NCBI GenBank assembly: GCA_947649205.1 | Contig: CANSQM010000005.1 | Location: 1-64,000 of the forward strand | Direction of reading: 5' to 3' | Source of the DNA: an uncultured Enterorhabdus sp. | Lineage (GTDB): Bacteria; Actinomycetota; Coriobacteriia; Coriobacteriales; Eggerthellaceae | DNA length: 64,000 bases | Shown: piece after piece, positions 24,944 to 33,757 of the stretch | Layout: each line of letters begins with the position of its first letter | Numbering within the stretch: position 1 is the stretch's first letter | Program-made: the position numbers and the translations under genes | Notes under the pieces: model-generated | Database searches by the model: none | Told to the model about the DNA's origin: nothing | The model's input: the letters and a program-made list of their open reading frames with translations, nothing else

Positions 24944-25735
24944 ATGCGTGCGCTACGGGCCGAGCTGCGCCGCGCCCTTCTCTCCCCGTTGTTTTTCGTG
25001 GGGACGGCCGTGATCGTGCTCGGCCTTCTCTACGGGGCCTCCGTGGATCTGGCGGCCTCTGCTATCTCGCAGACCGATGCGCTCAGCGTCTTTCGTTACT
25101 CCTACTGCTTCAACAATTCATTTCTGTTCGTGGGCGTGGGAGCGGCTATTCCCTTTGCAGGTTCATTCTGCGAAGACTACCGTACCGGAATGCTGAGGCT
25201 CCAACTGACACGGGAAAGCCGCTGGCGCTACCTGCTTGCGAAGGTGCTCGCCTGCGCTGTATCGGGAGGAGCCGCAGTCGTATTGGCCTGCGCGGTTTTC
25301 TTCTGCGTCTGTGTCGCATTTCGTGGTGAGGCGGCATCCCTCGATACGGGCGAATGGGCCGCCCTAGTGGGCCACGAGCCTTTTGTCGAGCTGATCGTTG
25401 AGGGACGCCTCCTCTTGTACGGTCTGCTGTTTTGCGCGGCCCAGTTCATCTACGGGGCCTTTCTTGCGGTCTTTGGTCTCGTGATCTCTATGTTCGCGCT
25501 GTATGCTTACGCCGCTTACGCGGCGCCCTTTATCGGAGGCATCGTCTTCGTGAAGCTGGTCAATATCGGGCTGTGGCCTATGAATCTGAACTTGATGACC
25601 TTGGCCTATGGGAGCTATTTTGGAGAGGGCCTCCAAACCCTCGCGGTTATTGCGGGCGTGTACGGCTCGCTCGTGGCTCTTATGGCCCTTGTGGGGTTGC
25701 ATCGTCTCGGGGTGGTGATCGACCATGCGTTGTGA
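24944..25735 (+). CDS. ABC-2 type permease subunit 1
   Basis: 263 residues with about six hydrophobic helices. The N-terminal MRALRAELRRALLSPLFFVG and the CEDYRTGMLRLQLTRESRWR cytoplasmic loop followed by YLLAKVLACAVSGG are typical of ABC-2 permeases (coupling loop before the second helix pair). It begins directly after the lipoprotein stop at 24943 and overlaps the next gene by 11 bp. Confidence 0.82.
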   Translation: MRALRAELRRALLSPLFFVGTAVIVLGLLYGASVDLAASAISQTDALSVFRYSYCFNNSFLFVGVGAAIPFAGSFCEDYRTGMLRLQLTRESRWRYLLAKVLACAVSGGAAVVLACAVFFCVCVAFRGEAASLDTGEWAALVGHEPFVELIVEGRLLLYGLLFCAAQFIYGAFLAVFGLVISMFALYAYAAYAAPFIGGIVFVKLVNIGLWPMNLNLMTLAYGSYFGEGLQTLAVIAGVYGSLVALMALVGLHRLGVVIDHAL

Positions 25736-26603
25736 ACGCCTTCTCTCCGGGATACGCCCCTTCCTTTCGCTCGCCATGGCTGTTGCGGCCCGCGTGCTGC
25801 TGTCGAAGCGCGCAGCGCTGGTCTTTCTCGTTGAGGCGGTGGTTTTTTGGGACGTGCTGGGCCCCGTGGCCTCTTTTGCCGTCGAGTTGGGCTATCGGGT
25901 GGGGCCGTGGTCGTTGGTGTTTATGGCGGCCGACCCCATTTGCCAGCTGTTCTTCGTGACGGGCCTCATTTTTCTTCTGGCCGATGCTCCTTTTGTGGCC
26001 GAGGGAGAGGCCTCGGTGGCGGTGCGCACAAGTCGAACCTGTTGGGCGGCGGCCCGTATTGCCGCCATCGCCCTGATCGTGATCCTCTACTATCTGGTGC
26101 TGCTCGGGATGTCGTGGCTTTTCACGCTGCCGTGGATGACGTTCGCCGTCGAGGGATGGGGCGTGACGCTTACTACTTTGGCTGAGACCGATGCCGCTGA
26201 GACGGTGGGATTGCCGCTGGCTTTCGCCATTGGCCTCGTGGGCTCCATGGAGCCTTTGAGCGCTTTGGCGCTGGTGCTTGGTTTTGAAGTGCTGGGAGGG
26301 ATGGTGCTCGGCCTCATCATTCTGGCGGTAAATTCCCTTACGGGCACTCATTTCGGGGTGGGTGTCGCTGCTTTTGTGGCCCTGTTCGACTTGTTGGCTA
26401 TCAATACCTTGCCCTATGCCGCTCTGCGCTTTTCTCCGGTTTCCCACGGGCGGCTGACCGTGTTCGACTTCTCTGGCGCATCGCCCTATTTCCCGACACC
26501 GCTCGAAGCACTGGGGGTCGACCTTGTCCTGGCGTGTCTTTTCGGGCTGCTCGCTTTGTCGGCGATGAAGGTTATGGAGATACAACCCCGATCGCTGGAT
26601 TAA
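25725..26603 (+). CDS. ABC-2 type permease-like subunit 2
   Basis: A 292-residue hydrophobic protein with about six helices. It overlaps the preceding permease gene by 11 bp and precedes the ATPase by 20 bp, so it is probably the second membrane subunit of one heterodimeric exporter. The sequence is not close to subunit 1 and I see no diagnostic motif beyond the helix pattern. The C-terminal MKVMEIQPRSLD is cytoplasmic. Confidence 0.75.
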   Translation: MRCERLLSGIRPFLSLAMAVAARVLLSKRAALVFLVEAVVFWDVLGPVASFAVELGYRVGPWSLVFMAADPICQLFFVTGLIFLLADAPFVAEGEASVAVRTSRTCWAAARIAAIALIVILYYLVLLGMSWLFTLPWMTFAVEGWGVTLTTLAETDAAETVGLPLAFAIGLVGSMEPLSALALVLGFEVLGGMVLGLIILAVNSLTGTHFGVGVAAFVALFDLLAINTLPYAALRFSPVSHGRLTVFDFSGASPYFPTPLEALGVDLVLACLFGLLALSAMKVMEIQPRSLD

Positions 26604-26623
26604 TGGCGGGGGAGGAGCATTCT

Positions 26624-27331
26624 ATGAATGGACAGACTGAGGAGCAAGGGTCTCGCGAAGCCGTGGAGGAGAGGGTCGCGTCGCATGTTTCGCAACCGGC
26701 TCTTGCCTTCGAGGGCTTGGTCAAACGATACGGCGACACCTGCGTTCTGAATCATGTGTCGGCCGTTTTGGGGCCAGGGCAGATTCACGGACTGATAGGG
26801 CGCAATGGCTCGGGGAAGACCGTGCTTCTCAAGTGCCTCTGTGGGCTGGCGAGACCCGACGGCGGTCGCATCGCCATCAGGGGGCAGGATGTGCGGCCCT
26901 GGCAAAAGGTGCCAGCAGGCATCGGTGTTATCATCGAAACGCCTGGGTTCATCTCGCACTACAGCGGCATGAAAAACCTCGCCTACCTTGCCCGCTTGCA
27001 AGGCCGCGCCGACAAGCAGGCTCTGCGCCGAGCCATGGCCGATGTGGGGCTCGACCCCGATAGCCGCAAGCCCGTGGGAAAGTACTCCCTGGGAATGCGG
27101 CAGCGGTTGGGCATCGCCCAGGCGTTTATGGAAGGCCAGGATATCTTGCTGCTCGACGAGCCGATGAACGGGCTTGACAAGCAGGGGCTGGCCGACATGA
27201 GGGCCCTCTTTCTCGCGCTTAGGGAGGATGGCCGCACCATCGTGCTTGCCAGCCACAGCAGCGAGGATATCGCCGTGCTCTGCGACACCGTACATGAACT
27301 GGATCGCGGCAGGATGACGCGCCTGCGCTAG
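26624..27331 (+). CDS. ABC transporter ATP-binding protein
   Basis: 235 residues. Walker A GRNGSGKTV, Q-loop-like IIETPGF, signature YSLGMRQRLGIAQA, Walker B ILLLDEP, D-loop NGLD and switch His in LASHSSED are present. The LGMRQRL signature and short length fit drug/bacteriocin-type exporters that pair with ABC-2 permeases. A GGAGG lies 9 bp before the ATG at 26624; an in-frame ATG at 26604 is an alternative. The first about 28 residues precede the conserved fold. It drives the two permeases encoded just upstream. Confidence 0.92.
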   Translation: MNGQTEEQGSREAVEERVASHVSQPALAFEGLVKRYGDTCVLNHVSAVLGPGQIHGLIGRNGSGKTVLLKCLCGLARPDGGRIAIRGQDVRPWQKVPAGIGVIIETPGFISHYSGMKNLAYLARLQGRADKQALRRAMADVGLDPDSRKPVGKYSLGMRQRLGIAQAFMEGQDILLLDEPMNGLDKQGLADMRALFLALREDGRTIVLASHSSEDIAVLCDTVHELDRGRMTRLR

Positions 27332-27404
27332 GAGCGTGTGGCCTCACGCCGGCCCCAAGCTCGTGCTGGGGCGTCGCCGGTGTGGCGTCGCCGTCCGGCG
27401 CGCC

Positions 27405-28061
27405 TTACCAGTTGGAGGGTTTCTCCAGGTCGAAGGTGGTGGGCTGCCAGAGGACTACGGACCCGGTGCGGCGGGTGGCGGGCACGTCGATGAGGCGCTG
27501 GTTGGAAGAGCCGCACCATTTCAGCTCCAAGGACTTGCGGCTTTCCACGAAGGGGCCATCCACCAGCACGTCCAGGTTGTCCAGCAGCGCGCCTATGGCC
27601 AGGTCCCTCTCAAGGCCTTCGACCTGCGCGGCGTCTTCAAGGCCTGCTTCGGCTCGGCGGTCGCGTTCGGCCCGGGCTGTGGCGGTCCGTTTCGCCAGAT
27701 CGTCGTAGAGGTAGCCGGAATAGCTCCACACGCCGTAGCCGCGGCGCTTCAGCTCGCGGGCCAGCACGGCGCAGGCCGCCGGCTGCTCGAAGGGCTCTCC
27801 GCCCGAGAGGGTCACGTTGCGCACGAGCCCGTTGGCCTCGATGTCGGCCAGCAGGTCGCTGATGGCCGTGACGGTGCCGCCTTCGACGGGCTGGCTATCG
27901 GGATTGTGGCAGCCAGGGCAGCCGTGGGAGCATCCCTGCACGAACACGGCGTAGCGCAGCCCCGGCCCGTCCACGATGGAGTCGGGCACGGTGCCGTAGA
28001 GGGAGATATGGGTAGGAGCGGGAATTTCGGCGTTCCCAACGCGCAGCATGGTCTCGTTCAT
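27405..28061 (-). CDS. nrdG: Anaerobic ribonucleotide reductase activating protein (radical SAM)
   Basis: 218 residues. The radical SAM motif is CSHGCPGC (Cys 44, 48, 51), preceded by SIVDGPGLRYAVFVQG and followed by TLSGGEPFEQP, all typical of NrdG. It uses S-adenosylmethionine and a [4Fe-4S] cluster to put the glycyl radical on NrdD. The C-terminal half (residues about 120-218) is longer than in short NrdG forms. The start at 28061 is chosen from family alignment; its ribosome site is weak. It is alone on the minus strand between two plus-strand operons, 24 kb from nrdD, and I see no NrdR-like box before it. Confidence 0.92.
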   Translation of the reverse strand: MNETMLRVGNAEIPAPTHISLYGTVPDSIVDGPGLRYAVFVQGCSHGCPGCHNPDSQPVEGGTVTAISDLLADIEANGLVRNVTLSGGEPFEQPAACAVLARELKRRGYGVWSYSGYLYDDLAKRTATARAERDRRAEAGLEDAAQVEGLERDLAIGALLDNLDVLVDGPFVESRKSLELKWCGSSNQRLIDVPATRRTGSVVLWQPTTFDLEKPSNW

Positions 28062-28284
28062 GGCGGAGATTCTAGCACCCAAGTGACAAAAATGACGTTT
28101 GAGCGAGGGGCCGTCAGCATAATTCAACTATTTGAGCCCAAAACCAACGCAAAACGAGCCCCCGTTCCCTGTGACGATTGCGTAAGGTTGGGGGCTTGTT
28201 GACCCCGCGACCAATGGTTTATGGCAAAATGAACCGATGTGCATTTAGTCGCAGCTTAAACATGGTAGAAACAAGGAGAAGCAC

Positions 28285-29154
28285 ATGGGACTCCTCTCAA
28301 GGTTCGAGGGCAAAATGGAAGACACCGTGGAAGGTGCCGCCGACCGCATGGGCGCGGCCCCGCTGTCTCCCGTGCAAATTGCCAAGAAGGCCGAGAAGCA
28401 GATGCGCCGCGAGAAGATGGTCGGCGCAGGCAAGCAGTATGCCCCCACGTTGTACACCGTGCTCGTGAATGCCGATGACGACCGGCGCCTTCTGGGCTAC
28501 TACCCCACGCTGGCCGGCGAGACCGAGACCTATCTGTCCGCCAAGGCCGCCGAGCAGGGCCTCGTCATGGACGGCCAGCCCCTCGTGCGCTTCATCGTGG
28601 ACGACGATCTGCGCCACGGCAAGTTCGACGTCATCGCCGAGATGGTGGCCTCGCCCCTGGTCGAGCAGCTGCGCCAAGAGGAATACGCCCGCTACGGCAT
28701 CCTGAACCAGGGCGGCCGGCCCCACGCCGCCGCGCCCATGGCCCCGGCCGCCGGCTACGGCTACCAGGCTCCGGCCCCCGCGCCGGTTCCCGCCGCGCCC
28801 CAGACCATGGATTTCAACGCGGCTCCGGCCGATTACGGCTACGACGAGTATCTGGCCGACGACGAGCCGCGCCAGGCCTACATCTACGACATCACCAACG
28901 ATCGCGCCTTCACCCTTCCCGGCGATGCCGAGACCATCGGGCGCGAGTCGAAGAACGACATCGTCATTCCCGACATCAACGTGTCCCGCGTCCATGCGGA
29001 AATTCGCCAGGACGAGTCCGGCGCGTGGATCCTCACCGACCTGGGCTCCACCAACGGCACCTTCGTGAATGGCCGCCAGATCAAGTCCGCGGCCCTTTCC
29101 GATGCCGACCGCATCATCGTGGGCACCACCAACCTCGAATTCCAGCTCATCTAG
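28285..29154 (+). CDS. fhaA: FhaA-like protein: DUF3662 domain plus FHA domain
   Basis: 289 residues. An N-terminal DUF3662 domain (residues about 1-125, beginning MGLLSRFEGKMEDTVEG) is joined by a Pro/Ala/Tyr-rich linker to a C-terminal FHA domain (TIGRESKNDIVIPD, VSRVHAEI, DLGSTNGTFVNGR) that reads phospho-threonine. In actinobacteria FhaA docks on phosphorylated envelope-synthesis proteins and PknB. RBS AAGGAG precedes the start. It is the first gene of the fhaA-fhaB-pstP-rodA/pbpA-pknB operon. Confidence 0.94.
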   Translation: MGLLSRFEGKMEDTVEGAADRMGAAPLSPVQIAKKAEKQMRREKMVGAGKQYAPTLYTVLVNADDDRRLLGYYPTLAGETETYLSAKAAEQGLVMDGQPLVRFIVDDDLRHGKFDVIAEMVASPLVEQLRQEEYARYGILNQGGRPHAAAPMAPAAGYGYQAPAPAPVPAAPQTMDFNAAPADYGYDEYLADDEPRQAYIYDITNDRAFTLPGDAETIGRESKNDIVIPDINVSRVHAEIRQDESGAWILTDLGSTNGTFVNGRQIKSAALSDADRIIVGTTNLEFQLI

Positions 29155-29193
29155 CCGCACATCTGCGGCCATTCGAGCTAAGGAGGATTTCCG

Positions 29194-29607
29194 GTGATCG
29201 ATCTCGTTCTGCTTATCGCGCGCCTGCTGTTCGTGGCGCTGCTCTATCTGTTCCTGTTCGCCATCATGCGCACGGGCATCGGCATGGTAAAGGGCTCCCG
29301 TAAGAAGGAGCGTACCTGGACCGTATCGGTGGAGCGCGGCCCGAAAGAGCTGCGCGGCGTGTCCATTGCGGTGCACGGCCCCGTTATCGTGGGGCGCTCG
29401 CCGGGGGCTGACATCGTCATCGGCGCCGGCTACGTGTCGGGCCGCCATGCTCGCTTCCAGCTCATGGGCCAGAACCTCTTCGTGGAGGATCTGGGCTCGA
29501 AGAACGGCACGGCGGTGAACGGTCGGCCCGTCCACGACCCGGTGGCCCTGCGGGATAAGGACCTCGTGACCATCGGCGACGTTGACATGCGCGTGAGGAA
29601 CCAATAA
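29194..29607 (+). CDS. fhaB: FhaB-like membrane-anchored FHA protein
   Basis: 137 residues. One N-terminal membrane helix (LVLLIARLLFVALLYLFLF) is followed by a cytoplasmic FHA domain (VGRSPGADIVIG, VSGRHARFQL, DLGSKNGTAVNGR). It is expected to bind phosphothreonine on the kinase or on the SEDS/PBP protein. The GTG start has AAGGAGG 7 bp upstream. The stop shares one base with the start of the phosphatase gene. Confidence 0.93.
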   Translation: MIDLVLLIARLLFVALLYLFLFAIMRTGIGMVKGSRKKERTWTVSVERGPKELRGVSIAVHGPVIVGRSPGADIVIGAGYVSGRHARFQLMGQNLFVEDLGSKNGTAVNGRPVHDPVALRDKDLVTIGDVDMRVRNQ

Positions 29608-30881
29608 TGGCGAAGGTCAAGGGCCGCAAGAAGGTCCAGACGCCGTTCGGCAGCCGCACCGATGTGGGCTGCGTGCGCGATCACAACGAAGATTCCCTGG
29701 TGGTGGCCCCGCCGCTGTACGTGGTGTGCGACGGCATGGGCGGTCACGCCGCCGGCGAGGTGGCCTCCGAGATCGCCGTGGACGTCATCGCCCAGAGCGC
29801 CCCGGAACACGCCGACGCGAGCGCTCTGGGCCAAGCGGTGGAAGAGGCGAACCTCGCCATCATCAAGGCTGCCCGGGAGGGGGTGGGCCGCGCCGGCATG
29901 GGCTGCACCTGCACCGCCGCTATCCTGGAGAAGGAGCGCCTCGTCATTGCCCAGGTGGGTGATTCCCGGGCCTACCTGCTGCACCACGGCAAGCTCCAGC
30001 AGCTCACCCGTGATCATTCCCTCGTGGCCGACCTGATCGAGGCCGGCCAGATCACCGAGGCCGAGGCGCGGGTGCATCCCCAGCGCTCGGTCATCACCCG
30101 GGCTCTGGGCAGCGACCCGCGCACCCAGCCCGACCTGTTCGAGATCAACGTGGAGGCGGGCGACCGGCTGCTGCTGTGCTCCGACGGCCTGTCCACGATG
30201 CTGGAAGACCCGGAGATCGAGAAGATCCTCGTCAGCGCGAGCGATCCCCAGCGCTGCGCCGCCCAGCTGGTGAACGAGGCCAACGGCCTGGGGGGCTACG
30301 ACAACGTGACCGTGATCGTGGTGGACGTGACCGGCCTGGCCGAGCAGCGCCGCCGCAAGATGACCCGCCGCTCGCGGGTGACGGCCGCCATGCTCATCTT
30401 GCTGCTCGTGGGTATCCTGGCCGGCTGCGGCTATGGGTTCAACTACCTGGCGAGCAACGCCGCCTATCTGGTGGAACAAGAGGGGAAGGTGGCCATTTAC
30501 CAGGGAGTTCCCGGCGAGCTGTTCGGGTTCACGGCTCACAAGCTCGTTCGCGTGACCGATGTGGCCGTGGACGATTTGCAGCCAGGAGTGGCGAATCGCC
30601 TGCGCGAGGAGACCATCAAGGTGGCCAGCGTGGACGACGCCGAGCACCTCGTGGCCGAATACGAGGCCGACATCGCCGGCCGCACTTCCGATGCCGGTGA
30701 CGGCGCTGCGGGCGCGGGCGCTGGCTCCGATGCCGCGGGTGCGAACGCCGCCGCGGCTGCTGGCTCCGATGCCGGCGACGGCGCGGGTGCGAACGACAGC
30801 TCGCCCGCAGGCTCCTCCGTCGACGACGGCGCAGGCTCGGGCGCCTCCGATTCGGGCTCCAAGCCGGGCACCGCGAGGTGA
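29607..30881 (+). CDS. pstP: PP2C-type Ser/Thr phosphatase with membrane anchor (PstP)
   Basis: 424 residues. PPM-family metal-binding motifs are in order: DVGCVRDHNED, VVCDGMGGHAAGE, AQVGDSRAYLL, LLCSDGLS and GGYDNVTVIVVD, spanning residues about 12-250. A membrane helix follows at about 262-285, then an outer domain and an Ala/Gly/Ser/Asp-rich tail. It removes phosphate from PknB and its targets. It starts one base inside the fhaB stop. The next gene begins 7 bp after its stop. Confidence 0.94.
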   Translation: MAKVKGRKKVQTPFGSRTDVGCVRDHNEDSLVVAPPLYVVCDGMGGHAAGEVASEIAVDVIAQSAPEHADASALGQAVEEANLAIIKAAREGVGRAGMGCTCTAAILEKERLVIAQVGDSRAYLLHHGKLQQLTRDHSLVADLIEAGQITEAEARVHPQRSVITRALGSDPRTQPDLFEINVEAGDRLLLCSDGLSTMLEDPEIEKILVSASDPQRCAAQLVNEANGLGGYDNVTVIVVDVTGLAEQRRRKMTRRSRVTAAMLILLLVGILAGCGYGFNYLASNAAYLVEQEGKVAIYQGVPGELFGFTAHKLVRVTDVAVDDLQPGVANRLREETIKVASVDDAEHLVAEYEADIAGRTSDAGDGAAGAGAGSDAAGANAAAAAGSDAGDGAGANDSSPAGSSVDDGAGSGASDSGSKPGTAR

Positions 30882-30888
30882 TGGCCCC

Positions 30889-33675
30889 GTGACGCGCCGC
30901 AATATCGAGCTGCTGCTCCTGGTCATCGCCTCGCCCATCGTCATCGTGCTCTTCGCGATGATGGTGGTGACCGGCGGTCAGGAACTGTCCGTGAACACCC
31001 TGGGCGTGCCCCTGGGCATCTTCGCCGCCTTCGTGGTGGCCCACATTGCCGTGCGCTGGCTCGCCCCGGCGGCCGACCCGGCCATCTTGCCCATATCCTT
31101 CGCCCTGTCGGGCATCGGCATCGCCTTTGTGACCCGCATCGTGCCGGATCTGGCGGTGCGCCAGGTGATCTGGCTTTTCGCGGCCGTGGCGGTCATGGTA
31201 GCGGTGCTGGCTCTCGTGCGGAACCTGGACAAGCTCGCCAACTATAAGTACACCCTCATGATCGTGGGCATCCTGCTGCTGCTCTCGCCCATGCTGCCGG
31301 TCATCGGCGAGGAGTCGGGCGGCGGCCAGCTGTGGCTGCGCCTCGGCCCCTTCTCCTTCCAGCCGGGCGAGATCGCGAAGATCCTCATCGTGTTCTTCAT
31401 CGCGGCCTACCTGGCCGCTAATCGGGAGATGCTCTCGGTGTTCACCCAGAAGGTGGGTCCGCTGCACCTGCCGAGTCTGCCGACGCTGCTGCCCCTCATC
31501 GTCATGTGGGCCCTCGCCTTCATCGTCGTGGTACTGGAGAAGGACCTCGGCCTGGCCCTCGTGCTGTTCTCTGTGTTCGTCATCATGCTGTACGTGGCCA
31601 CGGGCAAGAAGCTCTACCTGGTGGCCTCCATCGGCCTGGCGGCCATTGCCGCCGTGGCCCTCTATTTCATGATGGGCCACGTGCAGACCCGCGTGAGCAT
31701 CTGGCTCGATCCCTTCGCCGCGGCCCAGGGCGGCGGCTTCCAGCTGGTGCAGTCGCTCTTCTCCATGGCCGACGGCGACCTGTTCGGCACCGGCATCGGC
31801 CGGGGCATGGGCGGCGAGCCGGTGGCCGCGGGCGGCATTCCCGTGGCCGAGAGCGACTTCATCTTCCCCGTCATCGCCGAGGAGGCGGGCCTCATGGGCG
31901 CCGCCGGCCTACTGCTGCTGTACCTGTGCTTCGCCATTCGCGGCATCGTGACCGCGGCCCGGGCGAAGTCCGACGTCAGCTCGTTCGTGGCCGTGGGCCT
32001 CACCTCCATTATCGTGCTCCAGGCCTTCATCATCGTCGGCGGCGTCACGCGCCTCATTCCCCTGACGGGCATCACGCTGCCCTTCGTCAGCCAGGGCGGT
32101 TCGTCCCTCATCGCCAGCTTCATGATCGTGGCCTTCCTGCTGCGCTGCGGCGACGAGGGCACCGGCGTGGGCGAGGAAATGCGCCAGACCGGGGCCATCG
32201 GCTCCCACGGGGCCGACGCGGTGCTCGGGCGCGTGGCCCTGGGTAAGCGGCTGACTGGCACTATGATGATCTTCTCGCTGCTGTTCGCCGTGCTGGTGGC
32301 CAACCTCACGTACCTTATGATTATCAAGGCGCCCGAGTACCAGAACATGCCGAGCAACAACCACACCATCGCCCGCGAGGCCCAGATGGAACGGGGCACC
32401 ATTTCCACCGTGGACGGCACCGTGCTCGCCCAGTCGGTGCGCCAGGAGGACGGCAGCTACCGGCGCGAGTACCCGGCCGGCACCCTGGCGGCCCATATCG
32501 TGGGCTACGCCTCGCAGAAGTTCGGCACCGCCGGCATCGAGGCGGCCTACAACGACGCCCTGCGCGGCGAGCAGAACTTCGCCAGCTTCACCGATGTGGT
32601 GAATTCGCTCGCGGGCATTCAGACCAAGGGCAACGACGTCACCCTGACCATCGACTCCCGCATCCAGCAGGCGGCCCAGAATGCCCTGGAGGGCCAGGTG
32701 GGCGCTGTCGTGGCCATGAATCCCGAGACCGGCGCCGTCTACGCCCTGGCATCCTCGCCCACCTACGACGCGGCCGACTACGAGGCGCTGCTCACGGCCG
32801 CGGCCGAAGGTGACGGGAACGATTCCTCCGAGCTGTACAACCGCGCCACCCAGGCGCTCTATGCCCCCGGCTCCACCTTCAAGATGGTCACCCTGGCTGC
32901 CGCCCTCCAGGACGGCATTGCCAAGGCCGACACCGAGTACGACTCTCCCGGTGAGATGGAGATCGGTAATGCGCCCGTGACCAACGTGAAGAAGCGCTCC
33001 TACGGCAAGATCACCTTGGCCCAGGCCATGTGGTACTCCTCCAACACCGTGTTCGGCCAGGTGGGCGTGCAGTTGGGCAGCGACCTGCTCGTGAACATGG
33101 CCTGCAGCTTCGGCTTCAACGAGGCCATCAACTTCGATCTGCCCCTGGCCACTTCCCTTATGCCCGATCCCGCCGAGATGACCGAGTGGGAGACCGCTTG
33201 GGCCGCTTGCGGCGAGCCGGTGGGCGAGCACGAGAGCCCGGCCGGCCCCCAGGCTACGGTGATGCAGATGTGCCTGGTTGGCTGCGCCATCGCCAACGAG
33301 GGCGCCATCATGCAGCCCTACCTGGTTGACGGCATCTACAACGCCAACGGCGAGCGCGGCTTCACCCCGCTGCCCGTGAAGTTGAAGCAGGCTATCGACC
33401 CCAAAACGGCCGAGGAGGAAATCGAGGTCATGAAGGGGGTCGTGGTCGAGGGCACCGGCGGGAAGGCCGCCATCGACGGTGTGGAGGTGGCTGGCAAGAC
33501 CGGCACCCACGAGCGCGGCGACGGCGACGACGACAGTTGGTTCGTGGGGCTCGCCCCCGCCGACGACCCGCAGGTGGTCGTGGCCGTGGCCATCGAACGC
33601 GGCGAATCGGGCGCGGGGGCCCGGGCAGCCCGTGACGTTATGGAGACGGCTCTCGAAGTGGCGGGGGTGCTGTAG
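30889..33675 (+). CDS. Natural fusion of a SEDS glycosyltransferase (FtsW/RodA) and a class B penicillin-binding protein
   Basis: 928 residues. The N-terminal half (about 1-440) is a ten-helix FtsW/RodA protein with the SEDS signature GTGIGRGMGGEP, AESDFIFPVIAEEAG (the Asp thought catalytic is kept) and LPFVSQGGSS. After a linker a further helix (about 458-482) leads into a PBP2/PbpA-like transpeptidase: RGTISTVDG, catalytic PGSTFK (Ser about 661), SSN (about 716) and KTGT (about 870). It would polymerise and cross-link peptidoglycan in one chain. In other actinobacteria rodA and pbpA are separate adjacent genes in this same place. The start is GTG at 30889; GAGG lies upstream. Confidence 0.93.
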   Translation: MTRRNIELLLLVIASPIVIVLFAMMVVTGGQELSVNTLGVPLGIFAAFVVAHIAVRWLAPAADPAILPISFALSGIGIAFVTRIVPDLAVRQVIWLFAAVAVMVAVLALVRNLDKLANYKYTLMIVGILLLLSPMLPVIGEESGGGQLWLRLGPFSFQPGEIAKILIVFFIAAYLAANREMLSVFTQKVGPLHLPSLPTLLPLIVMWALAFIVVVLEKDLGLALVLFSVFVIMLYVATGKKLYLVASIGLAAIAAVALYFMMGHVQTRVSIWLDPFAAAQGGGFQLVQSLFSMADGDLFGTGIGRGMGGEPVAAGGIPVAESDFIFPVIAEEAGLMGAAGLLLLYLCFAIRGIVTAARAKSDVSSFVAVGLTSIIVLQAFIIVGGVTRLIPLTGITLPFVSQGGSSLIASFMIVAFLLRCGDEGTGVGEEMRQTGAIGSHGADAVLGRVALGKRLTGTMMIFSLLFAVLVANLTYLMIIKAPEYQNMPSNNHTIAREAQMERGTISTVDGTVLAQSVRQEDGSYRREYPAGTLAAHIVGYASQKFGTAGIEAAYNDALRGEQNFASFTDVVNSLAGIQTKGNDVTLTIDSRIQQAAQNALEGQVGAVVAMNPETGAVYALASSPTYDAADYEALLTAAAEGDGNDSSELYNRATQALYAPGSTFKMVTLAAALQDGIAKADTEYDSPGEMEIGNAPVTNVKKRSYGKITLAQAMWYSSNTVFGQVGVQLGSDLLVNMACSFGFNEAINFDLPLATSLMPDPAEMTEWETAWAACGEPVGEHESPAGPQATVMQMCLVGCAIANEGAIMQPYLVDGIYNANGERGFTPLPVKLKQAIDPKTAEEEIEVMKGVVVEGTGGKAAIDGVEVAGKTGTHERGDGDDDSWFVGLAPADDPQVVVAVAIERGESGAGARAARDVMETALEVAGVL

Positions 33676-33757
33676 TACAATGGCTAGACTCATACGAGTC
33701 CGCATCGAAACGCAAACGAAAACGCACTAGCACGTGGAACGTTAAGGAGTAGCAATA

